From: Streptomyces griseiscabiei
GTDB lineage: Bacteria; Actinomycetota; Actinomycetes; Streptomycetales; Streptomycetaceae
Length of the DNA: 64,000 nt
Direction: 5' to 3'
Assembly: GCF_020010925.1 (NCBI RefSeq)
Contig: NZ_JAGJBZ010000002.1
Span: forward strand, 1,054,001 to 1,118,000
Part shown: positions 43,663 through 52,311 of the stretch, piece after piece
Position numbering within the stretch: the first letter of the stretch is position 1
Layout: every line of letters starts with the position of its first letter
Position numbers and translations under genes: made by a program
The notes under the pieces: model-generated
Told to the model about the DNA's origin: nothing
The model's database searches: none
The model's input: only the letters and a program-made list of their open reading frames with translations

Positions 43663-45249
43663 GTGTTCCTGACGATCAGTACCACCGGTACCCAAGAACG
43701 CCCCGCGACCGATCTCGGCTGGCTGCTGCACAAGCATCCCGACAACGCGCAGGCGTTCTCCACCTCCTACGGCAGGGCGCACGTCCTCTACCCCGAGGCG
43801 GACGCCGAGCGGTGCACGGCCGCGCTGCTGCTGGAGGTGGACGCGGTGGCGCTGGTCCGGCGCGGCAAGGGCAAGGGCCGCGGCGGAGCACCGGACGCGG
43901 CACTCGCCCAGTACGTCAACGACCGCCCGTACGCGGCCTCGTCGCTGCTCGCCGTCGCGCTGAACGACGTGTTCTCCAGCGCGATGCGCGGTCACTGCAA
44001 GGCCCGGCCCGAACTCCCTGAAAAGGTCCGCCCGTTGCGCGTCGAGATACCGGCGCTGCCCGCACGCGGCGGCCCGGACCTCGTCGTCAAGCTCTTCGAG
44101 CCGCTCGGCTGGACGGTCACCGCCGAACCGGTGGCGCTGGACACCGCGTTCCCGGAATGGGGCGCCTCCCGCTATGTCCGGCTGGTGCTGGAGTCGGAGT
44201 CGCTGACCCTGGCCGAGGCGCTGCGCCACCTGTACGTCCTGCTGCCGGTGCTCGACGACGCCAAGCACTACTGGGTGTCGTCCGACGAGGTCGACAAGCT
44301 GCTGCGGGCGGGCGAGGGCTGGCTCCCGGCCCACCCGGAGCACCAGCTGATCACCAGCCGCTATCTCTCCCGCCGCTGGTCGCTGACCCGGCAGGTCATG
44401 GAGCGCCTGGAACTCGTACGTCTGGCCGAGGCCGACGACAGCGAGGTCGAGGAGATCGACAACGCCGTCGAGGACACCGAAGAGCCCGAAGAGCCCGAAG
44501 AGACTGAAGCGACCGAGGGGGCCGGGGGAGCCGGGAACGGCGGGGACGGGACCGCGAACCGTCACGAGGGCGAGACGAAGGCCGAGGAGAAGGCCAAGGA
44601 GAAGGCCGTACCGCTCGCGGTCCAGCGCCGGGACGCGATCATCGCCGCCCTCAAGGAGTCCGGGGCGTCCCGGGTCCTCGATCTCGGCTGCGGGCAGGGC
44701 CAGTTGGTGCAGGCGCTGCTGGGGGACGTCCGGTTCACCGAGATCGTCGGCACGGACGTGTCGATGCGCGCGCTCACCATCGCCTCCCGCCGGCTCAAGC
44801 TCGACCGCATGGGCGAGCGCCAGGCCTCCCGCGTCCAGCTCTTCCAGAGCTCCCTCGCCTACACCGACAAGCGGCTCAAGGGCTACGACGCCGCCGTGCT
44901 CTCCGAGGTCGTCGAGCACCTCGACCTGCCCCGGCTGCCCGCCCTGGAGTACGCGGTCTTCGGCTCGGCCCGCCCCCGGACCGTGCTCGTGACCACCCCG
45001 AACGTCGAGTACAACGTCCGCTGGGAGACCCTCCCCGCCGGGCACGCCCGGCACAGCGACCACCGCTTCGAGTGGACCCGCGAGGAGTTCCGCGGCTGGG
45101 CGGCCACGGTCGCCGAACGGCACGGCTACGACGTGGAGTTCGTGCCCGTCGGCCCGGACGACCCCGAGGTGGGACCGCCCACCCAGATGGGCGTGTTCAC
45201 CCGCCGCGACCCCGACACGACCAGCGAGAAGGAGGCGAAGGCAGCATGA
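43663..45249 (+). CDS. hen1: 3'-terminal RNA ribose 2'-O-methyltransferase Hen1
   Basis: This 528-residue two-domain bacterial Hen1 has an N-terminal domain (about 1-265) that activates the partner ligase. An acidic, low-complexity linker rich in Glu and Pro (about 265-315) follows. The C-terminal SAM methyltransferase carries LDLGCGQGQLVQALL, the metal-site SEVVEHLD and RHSDHRFEWTREEF. Bacterial Hen1 methylates the 2'-OH at the 3' end of cleaved RNA before Pnkp seals it, making the repaired RNA resistant to re-cleavage. The GTG start has GAGG upstream. Its stop overlaps the ATG of pnkp by four bases. Confidence 0.93.
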   Translation: MFLTISTTGTQERPATDLGWLLHKHPDNAQAFSTSYGRAHVLYPEADAERCTAALLLEVDAVALVRRGKGKGRGGAPDAALAQYVNDRPYAASSLLAVALNDVFSSAMRGHCKARPELPEKVRPLRVEIPALPARGGPDLVVKLFEPLGWTVTAEPVALDTAFPEWGASRYVRLVLESESLTLAEALRHLYVLLPVLDDAKHYWVSSDEVDKLLRAGEGWLPAHPEHQLITSRYLSRRWSLTRQVMERLELVRLAEADDSEVEEIDNAVEDTEEPEEPEETEATEGAGGAGNGGDGTANRHEGETKAEEKAKEKAVPLAVQRRDAIIAALKESGASRVLDLGCGQGQLVQALLGDVRFTEIVGTDVSMRALTIASRRLKLDRMGERQASRVQLFQSSLAYTDKRLKGYDAAVLSEVVEHLDLPRLPALEYAVFGSARPRTVLVTTPNVEYNVRWETLPAGHARHSDHRFEWTREEFRGWAATVAERHGYDVEFVPVGPDDPEVGPPTQMGVFTRRDPDTTSEKEAKAA

Positions 45250-47819
45250 GCGAGACGAACGAGACCACCGAGGGCATCGTCGAGCACACCCCGAGGGGCC
45301 GCACCCTGCCCGTCACCGACCTCTCCCTCGTCGTGCTGGTCGGCGCCTCCGGCTCCGGCAAGTCGACGTTCGCCCGACGTCACTTCAAGCCCACGGAGAT
45401 CATCTCCTCCGACTTCTGCCGGGGCCTGGTCTCCGACGACGAGAACGACCAGAGCGCGACGAAGGACGCCTTCGACGTGCTCCACTACATCGCGGGCAAG
45501 CGCCTCGCGGCCGGCCGCCGTACCGTCGTCGACGCGACCAGCGTGCAGCAGGAGTCCCGCAAGCAGTTGATCGAACTGGCGCGCAAGCACGACGTGCTGC
45601 CGATCGCGATCGTGCTCGACGTGCCGGAGGAGGTGTGCGCCGCACGCAACGCGGGCCGCACCGACCGCGCCGACATGCCGCGCCGTGTCATCCAGCGACA
45701 CACCCGCGAACTCCGCCGCTCCCTGCGGCACCTGGAGCGCGAGGGCTTCCGCAAGGTGCACGTCCTGCGGGGTGTCGAGGACGTCGAGAACGCCACCATC
45801 GTCACCGAGAAGCGGTTCAACGACCTCACCCACCTCACCGGCCCGTTCGACATCGTGGGTGACATCCACGGCTGCGCGAGCGAACTGGAGGCGCTGCTCG
45901 GCACGTTGGGCTACGTCGACGGCGTCCACCCGCAGGGCCGTACGGCCGTCTTCGTCGGCGACCTCGTCGACCGCGGCCCGGACAGTCCCGGTGTGCTGCG
46001 GCGCGTGATGTCCATGGTCGGCTCCGGCCACGCCCTGTGCGTACCCGGCAACCACGAGAACAAGTACGGCCGCTACCTCAAGGGCCGCAACGTCCAGCAC
46101 ACGCACGGACTCGCCGAGACCATCGAGCAGATGGAGGGCGAGAGCGAGGAGTTCAAGAAGGAGGTACGGGAGTTCATCGACGGGCTCGTCAGCCACTACG
46201 TCCTCGACGGCGGCCGGCTGGTCGTCTGCCACGCCGGGCTGCCGGAGAAGTACCACGGCCGTACCTCCGGCCGGGTCCGCAGCCACGCCCTGTACGGCGA
46301 CACCACCGGCGAGACCGACGAGTTCGGGCTGCCCGTGCGCTACCCGTGGGCCGAGGACTACCGGGGCCGCGCGGCCGTCGTCTACGGTCACACCCCGGTG
46401 CCCACCGCCACCTGGCTGAACAACACCATCTGCCTCGACACGGGTGCCGTGTTCGGCGGCAGGCTGACCGCGCTGCGCTGGCCGGAGCGGGAGCTGGTCG
46501 ACGTACCGGCCGAGAAGGTCTGGTACGAGCCGGCCAGGCCGCTGGCCACCGAGGCGCCCGGCGGGCACGAGGGACGGCCGCTGGATCTGGCGGACGTGTA
46601 CGGACGCCGGGTCGTGGAGACCCGGCACGCGGGCCGGGTGGCGGTCCGCGAGGAGAACGCGGCGGCGGCCCTGGAGGTCATGAGCCGTTTCGCGGTCGAC
46701 CCCCGTCTGCTGCCGTACCTGCCGCCGACCATGGCTCCCACGGCCACCTCGCACGTCGAGGGCTACCTGGAGCACCCGGCGGAGGCGTTCGCGCAGTACA
46801 AGGAGGACGGTGTCGCGCGGGTCGTGTGCGAGGAGAAGCACATGGGCTCGCGGGCGGTCGCCCTGGTCTGCCGTGACGCGGACGCGGCCCGCGAACGCTT
46901 CGGCGTCGACGGGCCCACCGGCTCCCTCTACACCCGCACGGGCCGCCCGTTCTTCGACGACGAGGCCCGTACCGAACTGGTCCTCGGCCGCATCCGGGAA
47001 GCCGTCACGGCGGCCGGGCTCTGGGACGAGCTGGACACCGACTGGGTGCTGCTGGACGCCGAGTTGATGCCCTGGTCGCTGAAGGCGTCCGGGCTGCTGC
47101 GCACCCAGTACGCGGCCGTCGGCGCCGCCTCCGGCGCGGTGTTCCCGGGCGCGCTGGCCGCCCTGGAGGGCGCGGCGGCACGCGGTGTCGATGTGGGGGA
47201 CCTGCTGGGCAAGCAGCGGGACCGGGCGGCCGACGCCGCCGCGTTCACCGAGGCGTACCGCCGCTACTGCTGGCCCACGCAGGGCCTGGACGGCGTCCGG
47301 CTCGCCCCCTTCCAGATCCTCGCCGTCCGGGGCCGCAGCCTCGCCGCGCTCCCGCACGACGAGCAGCTGGCCCTCATCGACCGGCTCGTCGAGTTCGACG
47401 GCAGCGGTCTGCTGCAGACCACCCGGCGCCTCTTCGTCGACACCGCCGACGAGGCGTCCGTACGGGCGGGCACCGACTGGTGGCTGGAGATGACCGGCCG
47501 GGGCGGCGAGGGCATGGTCGTCAAGCCCGTCGGGGCGGTGGTGCGGGACGGCAAGGGGCGGATGGTCCAGCCGGGCATCAAGTGCCGGGGCCGGGAGTAC
47601 CTGCGGATCATCTACGGCCCGGAGTACACGCGGCCGGAGAACCTCGCCCGGCTGCGCGGCCGGTTCCTCAACCACAAGCGGTCCCTCGCCCTGCGCGAGT
47701 ACGCCCTCGGTCTGGAGGCCCTGGACCGGCTCGCCGAGGGGGAGCCGCTGTGGCGGGTGCACGAGGCGGTGTTCGGGGTGCTGGCCCTGGAGTCGGAGCC
47801 GGTCGACCCCCGGCTGTGA
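45246..47819 (+). CDS. pnkp: Polynucleotide kinase-phosphatase (RNA repair enzyme Pnkp)
   Basis: This 857-residue enzyme has three modules. The 5'-kinase has a P-loop GASGSGKST (33-41). The metallophosphoesterase has GDIHGC (205-210), GDLVDRGPDS and PGNHENK. The ligase-type adenylyltransferase has its nucleophile Lys531 in CEEKHMGSRAV. The length matches Clostridium Pnkp (about 870). With Hen1 it heals and seals broken tRNAs cut by ribotoxins. Genes overlap by four bases, so the two proteins are made together. Three imperfect 22-bp copies of the gene end follow at the stop codon. Confidence 0.94.
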   Translation: MSETNETTEGIVEHTPRGRTLPVTDLSLVVLVGASGSGKSTFARRHFKPTEIISSDFCRGLVSDDENDQSATKDAFDVLHYIAGKRLAAGRRTVVDATSVQQESRKQLIELARKHDVLPIAIVLDVPEEVCAARNAGRTDRADMPRRVIQRHTRELRRSLRHLEREGFRKVHVLRGVEDVENATIVTEKRFNDLTHLTGPFDIVGDIHGCASELEALLGTLGYVDGVHPQGRTAVFVGDLVDRGPDSPGVLRRVMSMVGSGHALCVPGNHENKYGRYLKGRNVQHTHGLAETIEQMEGESEEFKKEVREFIDGLVSHYVLDGGRLVVCHAGLPEKYHGRTSGRVRSHALYGDTTGETDEFGLPVRYPWAEDYRGRAAVVYGHTPVPTATWLNNTICLDTGAVFGGRLTALRWPERELVDVPAEKVWYEPARPLATEAPGGHEGRPLDLADVYGRRVVETRHAGRVAVREENAAAALEVMSRFAVDPRLLPYLPPTMAPTATSHVEGYLEHPAEAFAQYKEDGVARVVCEEKHMGSRAVALVCRDADAARERFGVDGPTGSLYTRTGRPFFDDEARTELVLGRIREAVTAAGLWDELDTDWVLLDAELMPWSLKASGLLRTQYAAVGAASGAVFPGALAALEGAAARGVDVGDLLGKQRDRAADAAAFTEAYRRYCWPTQGLDGVRLAPFQILAVRGRSLAALPHDEQLALIDRLVEFDGSGLLQTTRRLFVDTADEASVRAGTDWWLEMTGRGGEGMVVKPVGAVVRDGKGRMVQPGIKCRGREYLRIIYGPEYTRPENLARLRGRFLNHKRSLALREYALGLEALDRLAEGEPLWRVHEAVFGVLALESEPVDPRL

Positions 47820-47863
47820 GCCGGTGGGCCCCCGGCCGCGAGCCGGTGGACCCGCGCCTGTGA
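47796..47863. repeat. Triplicated 3' end of pnkp
   Basis: Units starting GAGCCGGT lie at 47796, 47818 and 47840, period 22 bases. The first and third both encode EPVDPRL plus a stop codon. It is a tandem expansion across the natural stop codon. Confidence 0.75.
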
Positions 47864-48049
47864 CGTGACAATGCGGCTGATAATGTCGCGGACAGGCGTG
47901 GCCGCGCACTGCGTTCGAACGGTGCCCATGGTTCCGGCGGTTCCGGCAGTGCTCGGGGACAGTGGTCGCAGATGATCGCTGTCACCCGGGTCGGTCCCAT
48001 CCGTCCCGTCGGTCCTGTCGGTCCCATTCGAAGGTATGTGGGGTTCCCC

Positions 48050-49870
48050 ATGCGTCGCAGCACCACGCGGTCCGTCACCCGGTCCGTCTCGCGGTCCGGG
48101 CGAGAGCGATCGGCACTCGACGCCGCGTACGACGAGTGCCGCCGCCTGGTCCGTACGACGCGTCCCACCGAGCACGCCCTCATGGCGCTCATGCCTCCCG
48201 CCGCCCAGCCCGTGTGCTGGGCGCTGTACGCCGCCTTCGGTCACGCCGACGATCTGCTGGACCGCTCCGAGGAGGCCCCCGAGGAGCGGGGCCGGCTGCT
48301 GCGGGAGTGGCGGGCCGCGCTGGAGGCGGACCTGGCGAGCGGGACCAGCGACGACCCGATCCGGCTGGCGGTCACCGACGCCGTGTGGCACTGGGGCCTG
48401 GACCTCGGGGATCTGCTGGGCGCGCTGGACGCCGTCCAGCGGGACGACGACCGCAAGGGCGTCGCGACCTGGGAGGAGTGGCGAGAGCGGGCGCACGCCC
48501 AGAACGTCAGCTGGCCCGAGCAGCTGATGCGGATGCTGGTGCGCTCGGGGCTGCCCGTCCCCGTACGTCTGCGGGACCTGCCCGGCTTCACCCGTTTCGT
48601 CGAGGGCCTGTTCCTCACCGACATGCTGCGCGACCTCCCCGAGGACCTCGACAGCGGGCATGTGTGGTTCCCCACCGAGGTCCTCGACCGTTTCCAGGTC
48701 ACCGAGGACGATCTGCTCGCCCGGCGGCGGACCCCCGCCGTCCGGGACCTGATCGGCCACCTCGTCGGCGAGGCCCGCTCCTGGCTGGAGGCCTCGCGCC
48801 GGGCCCTGCGCCACTCGCTGCCGCTGGGTCCCGCCATCGTGCTGGACGCCACCGTGGAACTGTTCGGCGCGGAGCTGGACGCGATCCTGCGGGCCGGACC
48901 GGCGGTCCTGCACCGACAGATCCAGGTCCCCGCGCGCACCCGGCTGCGCATCCTCGGTCCGGCCCGCGCCCAGGCCGCCCTGGTGTGGCGGCTGACGCTG
49001 CCGCCCGAACGCCCGGCGGCCGGCGCGCCCGCGAGGACGGCCGCCCCGGACCGTACGGCCGCTCCCGCGCCCACCGGCCCCGAGCAGCACATCCCGAAGA
49101 TCGCCGAGCCGCCCCTGCCGCCCCGCCCGCACCGCGACGGGGCCCGCCCGCCGGCCATAGCCGGGGACCATCTCCCGCAGCACGTGGCGATCGTCATGGA
49201 CGGCAACGGCCGCTGGGCCACCGGCCTCGGGCTGCCCCGCGACGAGGGCCATCGCGCCGGCGCGGTCGCCCTGCGGGACGTCGTCCAGGGCGCCCTGGAG
49301 ATCGGCCTCGCCCATCTGACCGTCTACGCCTTCTCCACCGAGAACTGGAAGCGGTCGCCCGACGAGGTCTCCAAACTCTTCGCGATCATGCGCGCGGAAC
49401 TCCTCGACGGGGAACTGCTCGACCACGACGTACGGCTGCGGTGGGTGGGCTCGCCCGACGGTCTCCCGGACGACGTGGTGGAGGTCCTCAGCGCCCAGGA
49501 GCACGCCACCCGCCACCGCACCGGCCTCACGCTCAATGTCTGCGTCAACTACGGCGGCCGTGCGGAGCTCGCCCGGGCGGGCGCGGCGTTGGCGCGGGCC
49601 GCGGTGGCGGGTGAGGTCGACCCCGCGCGGGTCTCCGAGCAGCTCTTCGCCGCGTACCTGCCCCACCACGCGCTGCCGGACGTCGACCTGCTGTGGCGCA
49701 CCAGCGGGGAGATCCGGACCTCCAACTTCCTGCCCTGGCACGCGCATTACGCCGAACTCCACTTCACCGACCAGCCGTGGCCCGAGGTGGACCGTCGTGA
49801 TCTGTGGGAGGCGGTGGTGGCGTACACCCACCGCAAGCGGCGCAAGGGGGCGGCGTCGGTTTCGGAGTGA
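48050..49870 (+). CDS. Fusion of a squalene/phytoene-synthase-like domain and a cis-prenyltransferase
   Basis: This protein has about 606 residues. The N-terminal part (about 20-295) is a trans-isoprenyl head-to-head synthase-like domain with acidic motifs HADDLLDR (Asp67, 68, 71) and TDMLRDLPEDLDSGHVWFP (about 190-208). A Pro/Ala linker follows. The C-terminal part (about 370-600) is an intact undecaprenyl-diphosphate-synthase-type enzyme: MDGNGRWA (383-390), GHRAG, AFSTENWKR, NVCVNYGGR and RTSGEIRTSNFLPW. The second half should make a Z-polyprenyl diphosphate; the role of the first is open. ATG 47972 is an alternative start adding low-complexity residues. Confidence 0.85.
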   Translation: MRRSTTRSVTRSVSRSGRERSALDAAYDECRRLVRTTRPTEHALMALMPPAAQPVCWALYAAFGHADDLLDRSEEAPEERGRLLREWRAALEADLASGTSDDPIRLAVTDAVWHWGLDLGDLLGALDAVQRDDDRKGVATWEEWRERAHAQNVSWPEQLMRMLVRSGLPVPVRLRDLPGFTRFVEGLFLTDMLRDLPEDLDSGHVWFPTEVLDRFQVTEDDLLARRRTPAVRDLIGHLVGEARSWLEASRRALRHSLPLGPAIVLDATVELFGAELDAILRAGPAVLHRQIQVPARTRLRILGPARAQAALVWRLTLPPERPAAGAPARTAAPDRTAAPAPTGPEQHIPKIAEPPLPPRPHRDGARPPAIAGDHLPQHVAIVMDGNGRWATGLGLPRDEGHRAGAVALRDVVQGALEIGLAHLTVYAFSTENWKRSPDEVSKLFAIMRAELLDGELLDHDVRLRWVGSPDGLPDDVVEVLSAQEHATRHRTGLTLNVCVNYGGRAELARAGAALARAAVAGEVDPARVSEQLFAAYLPHHALPDVDLLWRTSGEIRTSNFLPWHAHYAELHFTDQPWPEVDRRDLWEAVVAYTHRKRRKGAASVSE

Positions 49871-49910
49871 CATGGGGTGGGTCGTCGGGTGCGGGTCCGG
49901 TGGGGGCTGG

Positions 49911-50008
49911 TCGCGCAGTTCCCCGCGCCCCTGAAAAGCAGGGGCTGCGCCCCGTGCTTCTCAGGCCCGCAGGGGCCTGGGCTCTTAGGGGCGCGGGGAA
50001 CTGCGCGA
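49911..50008. repeat. Long inverted repeat of the GCGCAGTTCCCCGCGCCCC family
   Basis: Perfect 22-base arms lie at 49911-49932 and 49987-50008 with a structured 54-base interior. Weaker complementarity extends outward to about 49885 and 50036. It sits between convergent genes and probably terminates both. I recognise this wording from intergenic regions of many Streptomyces genomes. Confidence 0.8.
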
Positions 50009-50063
50009 GAAGCCCCACGCACCCGCACCCGACAACGCACCCCCACTCACCCCCGGCACCCCC

Positions 50064-50963
50064 TCACCCCACCAACCGCAACCGAACCCCCGCCACCCCC
50101 ACCCGCACCGTCTGCCCCCACGTCAGCTCCAGCGCATCCCCCTCCATCCCGTCCCCGAAGACGATGAGCCGATCCGACTCGACGGTGAGCGACAACCCCC
50201 CGTCCCCCGCGAGCACCCCCGCCACCAACGACGTCCCCGTGGCCGGCGACGGCCACGCCTCCCGTACGAACCACAGCAGCCGCGCCTCCGTGGCCCCCGG
50301 CAGCACCAGCTCGCTGGCCCGCTCCTGCCACACCGACCGGATCCACCCGCTCGCCCCGGTCCCGGTCCCGACGAGCACCCCGGACGAGGCCTGGGACTCG
50401 ACGGCACCCCTGTCGCCGTCGAGCCCCAGGCGGTACCGGGCCGTCTGGTGCCCCGCCGCGCCGAGGTAGACCTCGTTGAGCGCCACCAGCCGCTGGGTGT
50501 CGTCGGCGACGGCCTCGACCATGGTCAACTCATCCGCCCCGGAACCCTGTCGCAGCGAGGAGGTGAGCAACTTCCCCGCCTGGTCGGGCCGGTGGCGCAC
50601 CAGCACCCCCGGATTGCGCCGGGGATCGGGGTTGATCCCCACCACCGGCTGCCCCGCGAGGTACTTCGCGGCATTGGCCACCAGCCCGTCCTGCCCGACG
50701 ACCACCACGACGTCCTCGGGGGCGAAGAGGAACCGGTCCAGGTCGGCCCGCTCCACCCGCGCCTGACGCCACGTCAGCGGCACCGACGACGTGACCTCGG
50801 CCAGTGCCCCGCGCTCGCGGCGGTGCCGCTCGGCCACGTCCTCGATGTCCCGCCGCCGGGACCGCAGGAAGAAGGCGGCCTGCCCGTGCGTACCGTGCCG
50901 GGCCACCAACTCCTCGTACTCAGTGGTGCGATGGACCAGCACCACCCGGGGCGCGAGGCTCAC
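50064..50963 (-). CDS. Divergent NAD-kinase-like protein
   Basis: This 299-residue protein begins (GTG) with [19 protein letters not shown]. The NAD-kinase fold is indicated by VVVGQDGLVANAAKYL (about 86-101; canonical GGDGT becomes GQDGL, keeping the Asp), PVVGINPDP, ALNEVYLG and VLVGTGTGASGW. The altered glycine motif suggests changed nucleotide use, or a lipid-kinase-like relative, rather than housekeeping NAD kinase. It starts four bases inside the end of the SPFH gene (GTGA), so the pair is co-translated. Physiological role unknown. Confidence 0.8.
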   Translation of the reverse strand: MSLAPRVVLVHRTTEYEELVARHGTHGQAAFFLRSRRRDIEDVAERHRRERGALAEVTSSVPLTWRQARVERADLDRFLFAPEDVVVVVGQDGLVANAAKYLAGQPVVGINPDPRRNPGVLVRHRPDQAGKLLTSSLRQGSGADELTMVEAVADDTQRLVALNEVYLGAAGHQTARYRLGLDGDRGAVESQASSGVLVGTGTGASGWIRSVWQERASELVLPGATEARLLWFVREAWPSPATGTSLVAGVLAGDGGLSLTVESDRLIVFGDGMEGDALELTWGQTVRVGVAGVRLRLVG

Positions 50964-52138
50964 GTCGCGTCCCCGCCCGCCGCCGCCCCGGTGCCGGTGG
51001 CCGCCCCGCCGCCGGCCCCGCCGAGCTTCGCCAGCAGCCCGGTCAGCACGTCCGGCGACACGGTCACGCTCTCGATCCGCGGCAGGTTCTCCGCGAGCCG
51101 GGTCCCGGTCAGCGCGTGCAGCGTCGCCGTGTCCACCTCGGCGTGCACCCGCAGCCAGGCCGCCTGAGCCTCGGCCCGTGCCTCGCCCACCACCCGCGCG
51201 GCCCGCGCCTCGGCCTCGGCCAGCTTCACCTGCCGCACCGCCTCGGCCTCGGCGAGTCTCACCTTCCGCTCGGCCGCGGCCCCGGCGAGACGGACATCGC
51301 GTGCCGCCTCGGCCTCCGCGAGCTTGACGGTCCGCTCGGCCTCCGCCTCGGTCAGCCGGACCGTCCGGGCCGCCTCCGCGCCCGCCTTCACCGCGTCCGC
51401 GGCGGCCCTCTCCTCCGCCTCCCGCCGGGCGTTGGTACCCCGCTGCTCGACCAACTGCTCCTCGCGCCGGGCGAGTTCGATCTGGCTGGCCAGCTCGTTC
51501 TCCGCGATGGCCCGCTCCCGCTCGACGGCCACCGCCCGGCGCTCGTACGTCGCCCGGTCCGCCTCCTGCTGGATCTGCTCCCGGGCCGGTGTGCGCAGCG
51601 CCCGCTCCACCTCGGGTTCGGGTCGCAGCGCCACCACGCGGACGGCCACGATCTCGATGCCGGTGGCCGGCAGCCGGGGCTCGGCCGCCAGGCCGCTCGC
51701 CACCCGCTCCCGGACCGCCGCGACCCCGTCGACGAGGGCCGACGCCAGAGTCGTACGGGCCAGGACGTCCAGTGCGTGCTGCTGGGCCGTCTCCGTCAGC
51801 AGGGTCGACAACTGCTCCAGGGGAGCGCCGCGCCAGACCCCTGTGTCGGGGTCGATGGAGAAGTCGAGGCGGGCGGCTGCGATCGCCGGGTCGCTCACCC
51901 GGTAGGTCACCGTCGCCTGCACCGCCACGTCCTGGAAGTCGGACGTACGGGCATGGAAGGTCATCGCCAACTCCCGGTCGTCCACCGGGACTTCGGAGAG
52001 GGCGGCGCTCAGCGACCGGTACCAGAAGCTCAGCCCCGGGCCGTCGTGCGCGAGCCGCCCGGAACGGTGGTGGCGGATGTGCGCGGTGGGCGCGCCGCGC
52101 AGATGCCGCCAGCCGAGCCGTCTGGTGATGTCGGCCAT
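50960..52138 (-). CDS. SPFH/Band 7 domain protein with coiled coil
   Basis: This 392-residue protein has an SPFH domain at about 25-215 ([21 protein letters not shown]). A long charged helix follows (about 215-325) with 11-residue repeats of the type [11 protein letters not shown] at about 250-322. A Gly/Ala-rich tail ends it. It has no N-terminal membrane helix. SPFH proteins assemble into rings or rods on membranes (flotillin, stomatin). Start [12 protein letters not shown] at 52138. It is coupled to the NAD-kinase-like gene by a four-base overlap and divergent from arcA. Confidence 0.88.
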   Translation of the reverse strand: MADITRRLGWRHLRGAPTAHIRHHRSGRLAHDGPGLSFWYRSLSAALSEVPVDDRELAMTFHARTSDFQDVAVQATVTYRVSDPAIAAARLDFSIDPDTGVWRGAPLEQLSTLLTETAQQHALDVLARTTLASALVDGVAAVRERVASGLAAEPRLPATGIEIVAVRVVALRPEPEVERALRTPAREQIQQEADRATYERRAVAVERERAIAENELASQIELARREEQLVEQRGTNARREAEERAAADAVKAGAEAARTVRLTEAEAERTVKLAEAEAARDVRLAGAAAERKVRLAEAEAVRQVKLAEAEARAARVVGEARAEAQAAWLRVHAEVDTATLHALTGTRLAENLPRIESVTVSPDVLTGLLAKLGGAGGGAATGTGAAAGGDAT

Positions 52139-52166
52139 GGATGATCCCCCTCGTGCACGTCTGGGC

Positions 52167-52216
52167 GACACCGATTAGTGTCACTCAGACGATAAGAGGT
52201 CGGACTCGTTATCGTC
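52167..52216. promoter_or_regulatory. Two inverted repeats in the SPFH/arcA divergent promoter
   Basis: GACAC-n6-GTGTC lies at 52167-52182. GACGATAA at 52188-52195 pairs with TTATCGTC at 52209-52216. Both are perfect and lie 29-78 bases upstream of the SPFH start and 96-145 bases upstream of arcA. They look like operators of one or two dimeric regulators. Confidence 0.55.
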
Positions 52217-52311
52217 AAGGGGACGAGATGAGGTCTTCCGGGGTGGGGTCGAAGCGTTCCGATTCGGTCGACCGGCGGGTGAACACGCGCCCGAATGGTC
52301 AGGATGAGGAC

